A DNA stretch of 64,000 nucleotides from Balanoglossus misakiensis (taxonomy: Eukaryota > Hemichordata). This document shows positions 1 through 12,700 of this stretch, piece by piece. The stretch lies in NCBI GenBank assembly GCA_040954595.2, contig CM082585.2, forward strand, positions 7,502,001 to 7,566,000. Direction: 5' to 3'. Numbering within the stretch: position 1 is the first letter of the stretch; every line of letters begins with the position of its first letter. The notes beneath the pieces are model-generated. The model had not been told where the DNA came from. It saw nothing but the letters and a program-made list of their open reading frames with translations, and did not search any database. The position numbers and the translations under genes were made by a program.

Positions 1-3000
1 CAATTCCAGCTGACACGGTACTTGCTTCCATTATACTACTTTCTAAATCAGAACTCGGAGATGGGTTTTGGGTACCAACGTTGACTGGTGTCGCAGCTTC
101 TGGATGAGAGGTTTGATCTGTGATATCTTCAGCCCATTGTGCATTTGTTTCTTTGTTTTTAATTTCAGGGGTCATAACAGCTGTCTCACGTGGAGAAACG
201 GTAGATTTTCCTTTCTCGCTTCTTTCTGGATCTGGTCTCGAGGGTGGGCTAGGTGCCCCAATGTCAACAGGAACTGTTGGTTTTGGATGAATAATTGCAG
301 CTTTCTCTTTGTGGGTAGATGTATCATATTCATGTTCGAATGGTCGTGGTGTTGTGTCGCCTTCAGACCCAACATGTTTCGTTCCACCCCAGTCTTCAAT
401 GTCTAATGAAGTGGCATCTACTTGACTTGGTGGAGTTGGTGGAGGGGTAGATAATAACTCAGACACTTCAACGTCAATAGGAATTGGTGTTCTCTGGTGA
501 ATCTTTGTAGATGTATGCATCTCCCTTTGACTGGAGGATTGAATCATTTTTCTGTCTTTGACTTCAGTGACAGTTGCAGCAGCCTCTCTTGATGTTGTTT
601 GTTTTTCTGTCATTCTTTTTTCAGTGGGAGGTGGGGATGGGGCACCAATTTTGACAGATGTGTCTGCTTTCGGATAAATGGATTTAGCAGCGATATCTTC
701 AACACTCTGTGCCTCGATCACCTCAGTACTGCTTACAACCAATTCACTTGATTCAGGAGGTTTTCCTAACTTTGTATTTTCCAGATCTGACCTTGAAGGT
801 GGGCTTGGCGCCCCAATATTAACAGGAATTGTTGGTTTTGGAAGAGCAATTCTATCTGTACCATCTTCAACACCCCATACCTGGGTAGGTATATCATATT
901 CACGTTTGAATGTTGATGTGACAGTCGTAGTCTCATCTACAGGTCCAGGCCATTTAGTTTCATCGTCATCTTCATTTTCCAAAGATGTATCATGACTTGA
1001 AGAAATTGTTGGAGGGTATGAGAGTAAGTCTGGTTCTTCAACAACATCAGGAACTGATGTTTTTTGATAAGTGATGTCAGCTGTACTTGCTTCAGTCAAA
1101 GGCATTCCAGTGAATGTTCCTCTTGTACTTTTGTGGTCTATTGATGTAAGAACCTTCCTGTGACCGGGGGTCTGACTCCAATCAGTATCTTTTACTTTAC
1201 TGGCAGTCAGCTCCCTTGATGCAATATATTTGCCTGTCTTACTACTTCCAGTATCTAAACTTGAAAATGGGCCTGGGGATGCAACATTGATAGGCATGCT
1301 TGCATCACTTTCACTCACCGAATTTGGTACCGGAGGAGAAAGTTTTTCTGGTGGTTCATCATAAATATTTACTGCGGTTTTATGATGAGGAATTCTGACT
1401 GAACTTCCTTTCAATTTCCTCGCCACTGTGGTTGAGTCCTCGGCATATTTGTACTGTTCTGGTGCAGTCCTCTCTCTTTGACCAAATTCTTCAGTCCAAC
1501 CTATATCTTCTGTTTCAGGAGAGGTGACAACTGACTGACTTGGCGCAGTAGCAGCTCTTAATTTCCCACTTTCAATTGTTGAACCAGGAGGTGGACTTGG
1601 TGCTCCAATATAGACAGGAATGGTTTGTTTTGGGGGAATACTTTTAGCAGTACTGTCTCCAATAACCCCTTTCTTAGTAGGTATATCATATGTATATTTG
1701 CGTGATGGTGGCAAAGTCTCATCTTCGGGAGTAATGAATTTAATCCTATCTTTGTCTTTAACTTTTGCAGAACTTTCAGATAGTTGACTGTCAGTACCTG
1801 ACCCTGGTGGCGGACTTGGTGCTCCAACATTGACAGGTAAAGTTGCCTTTGGTTGAAGAATTTCATTAGTAGTATCTTCAGCTCTTTCTTTCTTTGATGA
1901 CATGTCATGTTCGTCTATGGATGTCTGTGGTGCAGAGTCGACACCTTCAGATCCAAAAAGTGAAGAGGTTCTAGCAAGCAGTCCTGGTGTTTCAACTTTA
2001 GATGGAACTATTGTCACTTGAATAGTTCCAGCTTTACCTATTTCGGCTTTGTCTACCTTTGCATATGTACCCTTTGCTCCTCCTGGGAAGTAAGTTCCAA
2101 CTTTGTCCCTTGATACACGAGTAGATGCACCTGGTTGATTTGGCTGACTAGCTCTTCCCACATCACTACTTCCAGTATCAATGCTTGAAGGTGGCGGAGT
2201 TGGTGGACTAACTTTGACAGGTACACTTACTTTGCGATGAGAAATTTCAGAAGCAATATCTTCAGTAGCACTTGGCTTCTGATGTTTTGACGTTAATGCT
2301 AACATGTTGTCTTTTGGCCTGGAAAGTTTGCTTTCATCTGTGTCTTTCATTTGAATATCAGTTGCATCCATCTGAGCGAATGATTTTGCTTTAGTTGTAA
2401 GAAGTAAGTCTGATGATTTAGTGTTAACAGGAATTGTTGTTCCCTGATAAACAGCTTCTGCATCTGTTGCCTCTAAAACAGGACTTCCAAAAATACTTTC
2501 GTCAATTTCAGTGATAAGGTCATCTTTCATTGATGTGGTATGAGGCAAATGGACAGAAGGATATGCCACCTTTGTAGAAGTTAGTCCAGGTGTAATCACA
2601 GATGGTGTAGATTTGGTGAACTCAGAGTCTCTTGTACTTTGATCAGTAGAATCTGTGGAGAAGGGAATAGCTTCTCTTCTTGTTTTCCATCTGGACTGAC
2701 TTGAATGTTGATCACTTTCAGTATCCCTGCTAGAAGGTGTGCTTGAAAACCCAGTAATCCTAGGAATTGTTGCACCCTGATGAACATGTTCAGTCATGTG
2801 ACGCTCTGTGTGCTCATAATCTTTTTCAGTGGAATCAGATTCTTTAGTGGTCTGAGGTTTGTGGACATGCTGGTAACTTTCAGTTCCCGGACTACTGTTA
2901 GTGCCTGGACTATGAGTTGGGCTTGATGTTCCAATCTTGATAGAAGTAGGAGTACTCTGATGAATGAAGGTAGCGGACTTCCCAATATATTTAAAATCAC

Positions 3001-6000
3001 CAGTGAAACTCTGTCGGGTAGATGTGGTCTTTGTGTTCTTTTTAATTTCTTGTTTTGGTTGTACTGGTGTGGCTGCAGTGCTGGGGAAAGACAAAGTCTG
3101 TAGAGTCTGAAACCATGTCGATGACGTTGCTATTCTGGCAGCACCTCTTGTGGCAGGTCCAACAACAAATGAAGGTTGGTATCCTGTTGTATCAGTTTCA
3201 TAAATGTGGGTATTTTCAGCAGAGCCTTCATCAGTGTCCATCTCAGTTGGAATATCATTTTCAGGAGGGATTAGATTCTGTTGAGTTGTTCCATCAATAA
3301 TTGATGTTGTAGATGGATTAAAGTTCTGATGGGGTGGCGAAACAGTTGGAGTCTTAAAGTTGATTTCAGCCTGGAGTGTAGCAGAATGTTGATCGGAAGA
3401 TTTCATTCCTTGGTACGTATTCTTATCGGTTAATGTCTTGTCAACATCATCAGTGGTCTGCTGTGTCTGAAGATCCATTGGCCCATCTCCTGATTCAAAA
3501 GCAGGGGTTTCAGTGATGTCCTTTACATGGGGGAGTTTTGTGTGAATAGTTTTTGTTTTTCGCAGTTCTTCATCTATTGATTTTGTTATCTTTTCATCAG
3601 AGTCTTTAATATCATGTTCTCTTGTACTTCCTTCCTGCTTTGCAAGCTCTGGTTTTGTAGAAGCTTTTGCTGTTATACCCTGCTTGTCTGTTTGTTTGTC
3701 TTCATCTTGTGACATTTTATCATCTGGTTTGGTAATCTTCTGTGAAACACCAAGGAAACCTTCTCCAGTGAATTCATCCGTTACAGCGTCGACATCAGAT
3801 GGTGAAAGTTCTGGCGGTTCTGTAATCCAAGCCGTTGTAATATCCGAGCTAAAACCATCTCCAGATGTTTCAAATATGTTCTTCTTTGCAGCCCCTGTTT
3901 CTACAATGTCTGATGTTGCAAAATCATCTTGATCTTCCTGTGAAGTGTGCAGTGTTGACCTCACTGTTTCAATTTCTGCTGTAATTCCTCCGAGACCATC
4001 TCCTGATGTTTCTCCTTCTGTACTCGGAAATGATGCATGTGGTAAGAGGGTTTCTCTTTGATGTAGTGTTGTTGTTGGGTGATATGTCGTTGATGGAACA
4101 CTTGGCATTGGTTCAGATCCATAAGTCAATATAACAGATGGTCTTGAAGGCACTTCAACATTGTCTTTGCTTGTGTACAGACTACTGTCGTCACTTTTAC
4201 TTTCTGCAACACTCACAGTTGTCTTTTGATCAGTGGCTGCAGGTGATGTCACCATTCCTGTTGTGACAGATGTTCCTTGTCCTGCTGCTTGAGTTCTTTC
4301 ATGCTGGGTTGTGGTTAGGAAAACTTGTTTCCTTTCTGCTAAACCAAGGCCTTCATCCGTTTGAAGTTTCTTTAAAGAATCGACAGTTGATGATTCAATG
4401 TCTATTTTTGAAAACAGAGGTGTTTTAGTTGTCATGTCAACAGATTTACCACTGTTATCGTTTGTCAGAATATCAATGTCATCATCTCCTGATGATTCTG
4501 CTGGACTTTGTGTAGTTAATCGATGAGGTGTTGTATATGTCTCACTGCCAGTACGGGATTCCATGATTGTCATAGATGAATGAATGGGTTTCAGCGGCTC
4601 GTCAGTGCTTTTGTCAAATTTGCTCTTTGGTTCAATTTCTCCCGATGACTCCTCTTCACTTGTGAAAAGTGTCATCTGCTCGTCGCTTGCTTGTTTTGCG
4701 GTATCGGGCAACATTGTACCAGTTGTTGTTGGTGGGAAACTTGTCACCATAGTTGGATGATGTGGTGTTACTTCTATGTACCCTTCATCAGTTACTGAAT
4801 CTGTGTCGTCTGTAGTTTCATATTTCTCCGTTATATCTTTTGAATGCGGCAAAGGGGAAATTCTCACCACTGTCGGTCGCTTAGATACAGTACTGGGTTG
4901 GTAATCTGAAGGTGCCCTAGTTGTTTCTGAGTATCTTGTTGTTTTGCTGTCAGATGTTGACCGAAATTTGGGAGATCGCGTGTTGTGTGTCTTTGTACCA
5001 AAAGATGAACTTGCGGGGTAAAATTGTGAATGACTTGCAGGCACCACTGTAGTAGCGTCATCAGCTATGCCATCTCCAGAAGTATCTGTTTCAGTCTCAT
5101 GGCTTTCTGTTCTGTGTGGCATCTCTGTGGAAGAAGTACTTTTTACAGTCTGTGGCATCTTTTTGGTAGAAGTACTTTTTACAGTCTCTGAACCCAATAC
5201 ATTTTCAGCAGTTGGTGTTTCTGTGATTTCTTCTTCTATGAAACTCACTTCTGATGCTTCGTCACCCGCAGCTGGTGTTGTTGGTACTTTTATTTTCCCT
5301 GTAGTTGTAGCTAATTTTTCTCCTGGTGTTGACATAGGCAAGTTTGTGGCTTGGACAGGATGCTCAGGTGAGATTTCAATGAACCCTTCTCCTGAGAAAT
5401 AGTCGCCATCTTCTTCAGTTGACACTTGCCTACCCGCTGTGATTGGCTTATGTGTTGTCAATATGGGTGTTCGGTGACTGGACATTGTTGCTTCAGTAAT
5501 AAATGTTTCTACAGTTTTACGTGTTTGTTGAGGGGCAGATGTTGGCTGGATGTTGTTTGTTTTTGTCCTTGATGATAAATATTCTGTGAATATGTCTTCA
5601 CCACTCGCTTCAGTTTCTATTTGAACATCAGGTTTCTGCAGTTTTGTAGACTGCACTGCCCCCTCTGATGTGGTCAATGTTCCTGATGTATCCCTTAATG
5701 ATGCTGTCGCCAGCGTATGTTTTTGAGATTGTGAGCTGATTGTATTTATTCCTAATGAGGAATCTGTTGGGTGATATTGTGTACGATCTTCAGCAATCAA
5801 AGTCAAGAAATCTGAATCACCATCTCCAGATATTTCTCCTGTTGGTACATCTCCTTCCATGAGAAATGGTTGTGTTGTCATTTTGGTTTGAGAACTCACT
5901 AGGTTTGGTGAGCTGGATGAAGTAGTATGTTCATCATCTCCACCATCTCCAGATATTTCTCCTGTTGTTACATCTCCTTCCATGAGAAATGGTTGTGTTG

Positions 6001-9000
6001 TCATTTTGGTTTGAGAACTCACTAGGTTTGATGAGCTGGATGAAGTAGTATGTTCATAATCTCCAGATGTTTCTTCTGTTGTTACATCTTCTTTGAGTAA
6101 TGATTGTGTTGTCAATATAGTTGGAGAAGAACTCATTAAGTCTTGTGAGCTGGATGAAGAAGGATGTACAAACGGTTCATCTGTGGTTGAGCTATAGTCC
6201 CTTTCTGTTTCATCTTGTCCAGAAGATTCTTCATCTTCTGTAAAAAGTGGCATATGTGATTTCATTGCACTGCTAGGAGCAATTGTTATCGATGGAAAGA
6301 TTGTTGTCGATCGGAAAGGTTGTGATGATATTTCAATAAAACCTTCCCCAGAAAACTCGTCCTCTCCTGATGTTGTTGTTGTTATCTTTGATACTTCTGT
6401 TTCGCTTTCTGGTACAGTAACTGGTGATGATTGAATTACATATGGCTGTGAAGTCGAATTTGGTGTTCCTTTTTCTAAAAGGGGACCAGTTGGTACAAAC
6501 TGTGTGTTGTCACCATCAACAGAAGTTGATACATGGACAGCGTAACCTTTAGACGTTTTTGCAGTTGACCTTGGACTGCTTGAAGATGAACCTGATGAGG
6601 ACACGTGTTCAAATGTTGTACTGTGGTCGTATGTTGTTTCTGGCAAAAATGAATGTACGGAAGAACTTTCAGTTGGTGTTTCTGGTTGTGAAGATGAAGT
6701 CACTCGCAGTTGGGGAGTTGATTGTTGCTTTCCTTTCCCTAAAGAGGCATCTGTGGGGATATACTGAACTTGGCCTTTGCTTACAGAGGTAATAACATCG
6801 ATATCACCATCTCCGGATGTCTCTACCGTTGTTTCAGAACCTTCTGGGTGTAATTTGCGTGTTGCAGTCAAGGTTAGGGGACTTAATGCTGTATGCACAT
6901 GTGTAGAATATTCAAAGGGTCCAACTGTGGTTTGAGATTGTGTTCCAGATTTCGTTTGTCCTGCTGAATAACTGGTTGCATGATGCTGAGTGTGCTTTTT
7001 CTGTATAAAGTCAGTGGCGTCAAGCCCATCATCTCCAGATATCTCCAGTGTGCTACTATGACTTTCTTCTGTAAATGATACAGTTGTGGTTTCAGTTAGA
7101 AAATCAGTTTCTGTCGTCCTTTCAATTTGTACACTTGCAGCTCCTAATGGTTGATCTGTTGTTGTCGTTATTGAACCATCTCCAGACGTCTCTACAGTGG
7201 TTTCAGCACCTTCTGAGTGTAATTTGCGTATTTCAGTCAAGGTTAAGGGACTTTCTGCTGTATGCACATGTGTAGAATGTTCAGATGGTCCATCTGTGGT
7301 TTGAGATTGTGTTCCAGATTTCGTTTGTCCTGCTGAATAACTTGTTGCAAGATGCTGTGTGTGCTTTTTCTGTATCAAGTCAGTGACGTCAAGCCCATCA
7401 TCTCCTGATATCTCCAGTGTGCTACTAGGACTTTCTTCTATAAATGGTACAGTTGTGGTTTCAGTTAGAAAGTCAGTTTCTGTTGTCTTTTCAATTTGTA
7501 CACTTGCAGCTCCTAATGGTTGATCTGTTGTTTGTGTTATTGAACCATCTCCAGATTCTTCTCCATCTGTAGGAAAAAGAGATCCTTGAGGAACTTCTGC
7601 TTTTGTTGTCCTTGCATGTATGGTTTGATCGGATGTTGCCGGTGGCAGAGTTGTAACAGATGGCGTTGTTGGTAATGACTTGGCTGTTCGTTGTGTTGAC
7701 ACTTCAATGAACCCTTCCCCTGAAAAACTCTCTTCCTCTTTGGTTGCCTCATCTTGAACTGTTATGTGGTCAGTGGTGGTGGAAGTCATCCCCGATGGCT
7801 GCTTCGTGGCTTCCAATGTTGTGGTTATATCTGAAATAGGTTTACTTGGAATTGTTGATGTGTGACCAGTTGTTATGGGTAACATATTGTCTGTTTTTTG
7901 TAAACCTGCTGTAGGTGGCTGGTGTGTTTCAATTTTACTGGTTTCAGGAAACGTTCCGTCACCTGATGATATTTCTTCTATGGTTCCCTCTGTTTGTTTC
8001 CCATATGTTGTTTTTGATGTTTGGGTTGATTTTGGAAGTGTCCGTGCTGTGGTCTGTTCAAGGAAATTATCAGATGTTGCAACTGGAGCTTCTGTGGATA
8101 AAGTATATCCTGGTGTTCGAAAGGAGGTTTCTAATTGTGTTGGGGATGTAGTTATTCCCTCTGAAGTTGTTGAAGTCACAACCTCTGGTGGTGGCCGTGA
8201 AGAATGCTGAATTGTTCCACTTGAAACTGTAGGCAGTTTCCCAGTAAATTTCTCATGTTTAGGCCTAATTACAGTTATGATGTTAATTCCATCGCCAGAC
8301 ATGTCACCTGGTGTCTCGAGATCGGTGATTTGCAATGATTCCGAGGAAGAATCTTCCATGGATGGAGTTGATACAGTGTGTATGTGTGGTCCAGTTGGAA
8401 CATCAGAGGTGCTTTTTCGAGGAATGTCCATTTCCCTGCCCCCGCTTCCATCTCCAGACAAATCCCCATCCATGTCTTCAAAGAGTGTGTCTGGTCGATG
8501 TGTCGAAGTCTCCACAAAACCTGAGACCATCGTATGTGGAGTTGTCGACTTTGCATCAGGCGTCGCAGGAAATGACGAAGGTGTTGTCGACCTGGCGTTT
8601 GTCACCTCAAGGAATCCCTCACTTACAAATTGCTTGTCGCCAGTTGTCTCGAGTAATTTGGTGGACAGGACTGTACTTGTTTCAGTAGAAAGGAATGGCT
8701 CTTCAGATGTGCCATCTATCCTTCTGGATTCCGAACTTTGTTTTGTTGGTGCGTATGTAGTTGATGGCAGCTCGTAAATGCTTGATGAAAGCCTGTCATA
8801 TGTATCACTTGTTGTTTTTCCTGTTTGATCATATGATGTAAAATGTTCGCTAGTTGATAATGGCAGTGATTCAGTCTCAGTTTCCTGTTCATCACTTTTT
8901 ACTCCATCTTCTGTCGACTCATCCCCTGAAAACTCAAATGTCGTCAGCTCTGGTTGGACATGCGATGTGGATAGTTCAGTTGGTGATACCCATGGCAACA

Positions 9001-9714
9001 AACTCCCTGTTTCCATTTCACCTGATGACTCCACTGTCATGTCCAACTGGTCATGTGATGTAAGCAGTGATGTCGCCGATGGCATTGATGACGTTGCAGT
9101 AAACTCGTCTTCCCGTGAAGATTCTGCAGTTGTCAATCCTGTGTGGTCGTGCATTGTAGATAATTCAATTGTTGATTCCGGCAGTAGTACAGTCTCGGTC
9201 TCATAGTCCCCTGATGAATCAGTAGTTGTAAATATGTCCGTGTGTCTTGGTGTAAATCTTGGAAAAATCGTCGACAAGATTTTCTTGGGTAATTCCGTTT
9301 TATGTGCTGTCATTTCAGTAGGTTTAGTCCTGATTTTTCGCTCCATGCTTTTTGTTATGAATTTTGTCAGAAGAGTACTGACTAATTCGTTTTCTGTGGA
9401 ATGTAAATCATACGGTGTATTCTCTGTCTCTGCTTGTGTTATACCACTTGTAGGTCCACTTGCTAGTGTAGTAACAGTTGGCACAAGCCCAGCCTTTTCG
9501 GTGCCGGTGAAAATAAGTTGTTTCAGTGTTGGTGCTGTGGTCAGCATTGTGCTTTGGGTACTCTGAGTGACCACGGGACACTGGCAATCGACAGTTGTGG
9601 GTTGGCTGGTCGAGTATGCACCCTCAGAGTGGAATGGATGGAGTGGGAGGTCGTACGTTGATAGGGGCTCCGTTGATGGTGTCGGACAGTTTCCAGATTC
9701 AATTCGGTCCACAA
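1..9714 (-). CDS. Exon 3 of the giant proteoglycan-like gene: single open exon of at least 9.7 kb
   Basis: The frame whose codons begin at positions equal to 1 modulo 3 is open from the acceptor at 9715 (a pyrimidine tract, then ATGCAG) to the window edge. That is about 3,238 codons without a stop. The first 50 residues hold three more cysteines (C97, C131, C133). After that the sequence is low-complexity Thr/Ser/Glu/Pro/Asp. Positions about 9220-3480 are the SG(D/E) zone, with recurring E-(I/T/S)-SGDG and FSGEGFIE motifs. Positions about 2960-60 are a different zone with roughly ten IGAPSPP-type modules. Two sets of near-identical in-frame tandem duplications (5821-6171 and 6807-7544) show that the exon grows by unequal exchange in multiples of three. 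Shorter open frames on either strand here are shadows. The length resembles the giant GAG- or mucin-bearing exons of versican and mucins, but no specific homology is claimed. Confidence 0.9.
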
Positions 9715-12700
9715 CTGCATAAAAAAAAAAGAAATCAATAGATACAATATGAGTACAAGTATTGAGAACGAATATTCAGATTTCAATCCACAAAAGTATG
9801 AGAAATCTGTAATCACCTAAATAAACAATAATTGTAAAGATTCATAATGCTTAATAATGACACCCCTAATTCAACTAACAAACGACCCACATATGCATGT
9901 CTTGATGACAGGATGGAAGTTGTAACAGCGGTCTGTAATGGAAACTTTCCTAAAAATACCTACCTGATAGCACTATGCTTATCATATTTTCTATGTCGTG
10001 TATATGTTGATGGATGATGTCTAGTCTATCAGAACATCCACATGTGTCCGAGTCTTTCTGTGAAATGAGAAAAGACAGAAAATATACAGATATTCCTTAG
10101 CTTATCAATGCTTGTATAATAACCAGTTGTCACAAATCAACGCACACCCTGCACATGCAGGAATACCACTATGAAGCAAAGTTTTGGTTGATACACAGAA
10201 ACAAAATACTGCGAAAATAGTTGCGTAGCTTTAAGTTGTAGTGATCGAGAAATTAGATCAGACGTCTCAGATTGTTGATGCTGGGTTATATTAGCCAGAT
10301 CTGCTGACCTGTGGTTTATTTCCATTTCATAGATGACTTGCCGCTAATGGATAAAACGCAGCTTGCTGTTTACCCAACTGGTTCGGTAAGTGGTTTATAC
10401 AATAATTCAGAGAATGCGCGTAACGGGGACTACTGTTCGTAAACAAGGAGATGCCCCCGAAACATGGCAAGGAATGCCATAATAAAGGCATGGTAGTTAG
10501 CGAATAATCGTGCAATGTCTACTCTGAAAGTAGTTATTTGCAGAAGTTGCTTGGTGATGTTTTATCACTTTCGCATGCAAGAGGCTAGCAATGTTGGCTT
10601 TTTTTACCATGCTGTCATTGCGGAGACGCCCTCAGTGGTGCATTTCATCACAAACACAAACACGCGTTTTAAATTCAAGTTAAAATCAATAGTACAATAA
10701 TTATAACAGTTAATGCTACAATACTGGCACTTTTATTTAGTCATTAATATGCATACACTGTGCATTCAAAGACACATCCGTCTTGACTTAGTGGGTGCAT
10801 GTACCATTTGCGAGTCCTTTGACCACACATCTCGCCCTTTACCACCGACCGTAAATGTTTACCCTCGCAGTTTTTCCCTGACTCTGTCGCTGCCCTAGCT
10901 TGTCGGGGTCACTCACACTCGACGCTGAACTCATCGTGAACTATCGACGTGTCTCATAAGTTACTCGGTAAATCAAATATCAAATGTGCATCACTGTGGA
11001 TGACTTGGGTGCGATGCTCCGTTTCACCATGCGCATGTTCTCGTGGCAGATTTAATGAGCAGACTGCAGTCGAAAATAAACACGCCACTGTTTACTTGTC
11101 TACTACTGAGTTATATTTTCGGTAACATTAATTAAATTATGTCATGCACCTTCACGAGTGCAGTTTGCGCGTTCCTGTGTATCTTTAACCAATTAAAGTC
11201 ACAATATACAGTGAACTGAAATCTAGGTTAAGGTAATCTGCGACCGACATGCAATGACCGCGAAAAATCCTCGGGTTACATGTTAACCTTTGATCTTGTA
11301 TGTGAACCTGCACCCTATGATTACTTTGTGCCATTTGATTAAACATGCGATATATAGCTACATACCAAAATGTGAAAGGCTGTGACTGGGTGAGAGAACT
11401 TTGTTCTATGGATCATCAAGTACAGTTTCTTTTTTAACTCCTTGAAACATGTTTAAATGCCCGACTATGAACAAATGAAGTTCACAAGTAAATTCAGTTG
11501 TAACCTATTACAACTCGTTCAAATCAGCTGTTGCTTTTTCACTGGTAGCGATATCTTGTTTTCTTTAAAACTGAAGTCATTTTAAAAAACAACAACTCAT
11601 TTCCACACATGGCATTTGTTACTATGACAGCCGCCAAGCGTTTGTAATGAGAACCACATATGCAGTAAGTTATTTCGGCTACGTGGTGGTTTTCTGAATG
11701 TCCAAACCAAAGGCGATATTCTGGTGAGTGCAAAACATCGAAATAGGTGACCTTACGTATTTTTGTGTTGTGCCTTTTGCTCTCCCAAATGTTAAAGTGG
11801 ACATTAAGGTTATGCTTTTCAGATGCGGAGCTGCAGCTCCTCGCAACGAGACGTGATCGACAAGCACTTCTCTAATTCCCCTGTTCCTGTAAACGTTTAT
11901 TTTATCCATGTTAATGACCCGGGTAATATATCCCTTCTTTCCAAGCCGTTCTTATGGGAAATGATTTGATATCGAGACTGTCTAACATGTGGTGGGTGCT
12001 GTTCCACCAAGTAAGGCCAACACCAAAAGAATGTATTTTGTCTTCATGGAAAAATTAAATTAATCCTTTTCATCTATAAATTTGCAGCAAAGCGAGAGCA
12101 AAATATATCTTGTGTGTGTGAATTTTTAGCGTTTAGTTTAATGATATATTCAACCATTGTCCCTAGAGAAAGGGTCTATCCTGGGCAACATATCCTGGGC
12201 CAGTTGTACATGCATTCTATCTAAGGGTACACTGATGAAGTCATCGTTTTTTTGTTCTACGTCTGACTGGTGATCTTTATCCCTACATGAATGTCAAGAA
12301 CCCACTCAAGTTTCAACGTTGCCTCTTCAAAGTATTCGTGGGCTCCAACAAACACTTCAGATCAAGTGTCAGCTTATCGGATTAGTTCCCAATGTCAAGC
12401 ATGCAAAAATGTCCCCATCCACATTCAGGCGTTTGAGAATTGTTTTTTCCATCGAATTCCACAGACAATTATCACAGCAAGGCACACATAGCTTCAACTC
12501 GTTCGACTGAAATGACCAGAAGGCTTTGGAAATTTCTTTCACTGGCAGATATATATAGTCCAGTCGTCATTTCAGTTCACAACGAGGTTTTGTCGTTAGA
12601 TAGTGCTTTCAGCCTGTAAAATCCCTTTCCCGGAAATTTCAGGGAAACGTCACAATTAGTGTAGGTAGTGAAGGAGAGAGCTTTGATCCATTTTATTGAT

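Larger units (their letters stand above)
3484..9217 (-). repeat. Zone of SG(D/E) glycosaminoglycan-attachment-like sites
   Basis: Reading the minus frame, SGD or SGE with nearby acidic residues occurs at about 9210, 9020, 8925, 8455, 8290, 7960, 7720, 7550, 7400, 7180, 7030, 6810, 6355, 6345, 6062, 5950, 5825, 5595, 5390, 5072, 4640, 4488, 4005, 3860 and 3486. One related TGE lies at 3765. The common forms are ETSGDG, EISGDG/EISGDDG and EFSGEGFIE. Acidic residues flanking Ser-Gly are the known preference of xylosyltransferase sites. Actual glycosylation is inferred. Confidence 0.75.

Noticed and set aside
172-9816. Many short open frames on both strands across the first 9.8 kb
   Set aside because: They are in other frames than the continuous minus-strand exon and are shadows created by its repetitive Ser/Thr codons. 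The frame at 9816-9541 also crosses the splice acceptor at 9715.
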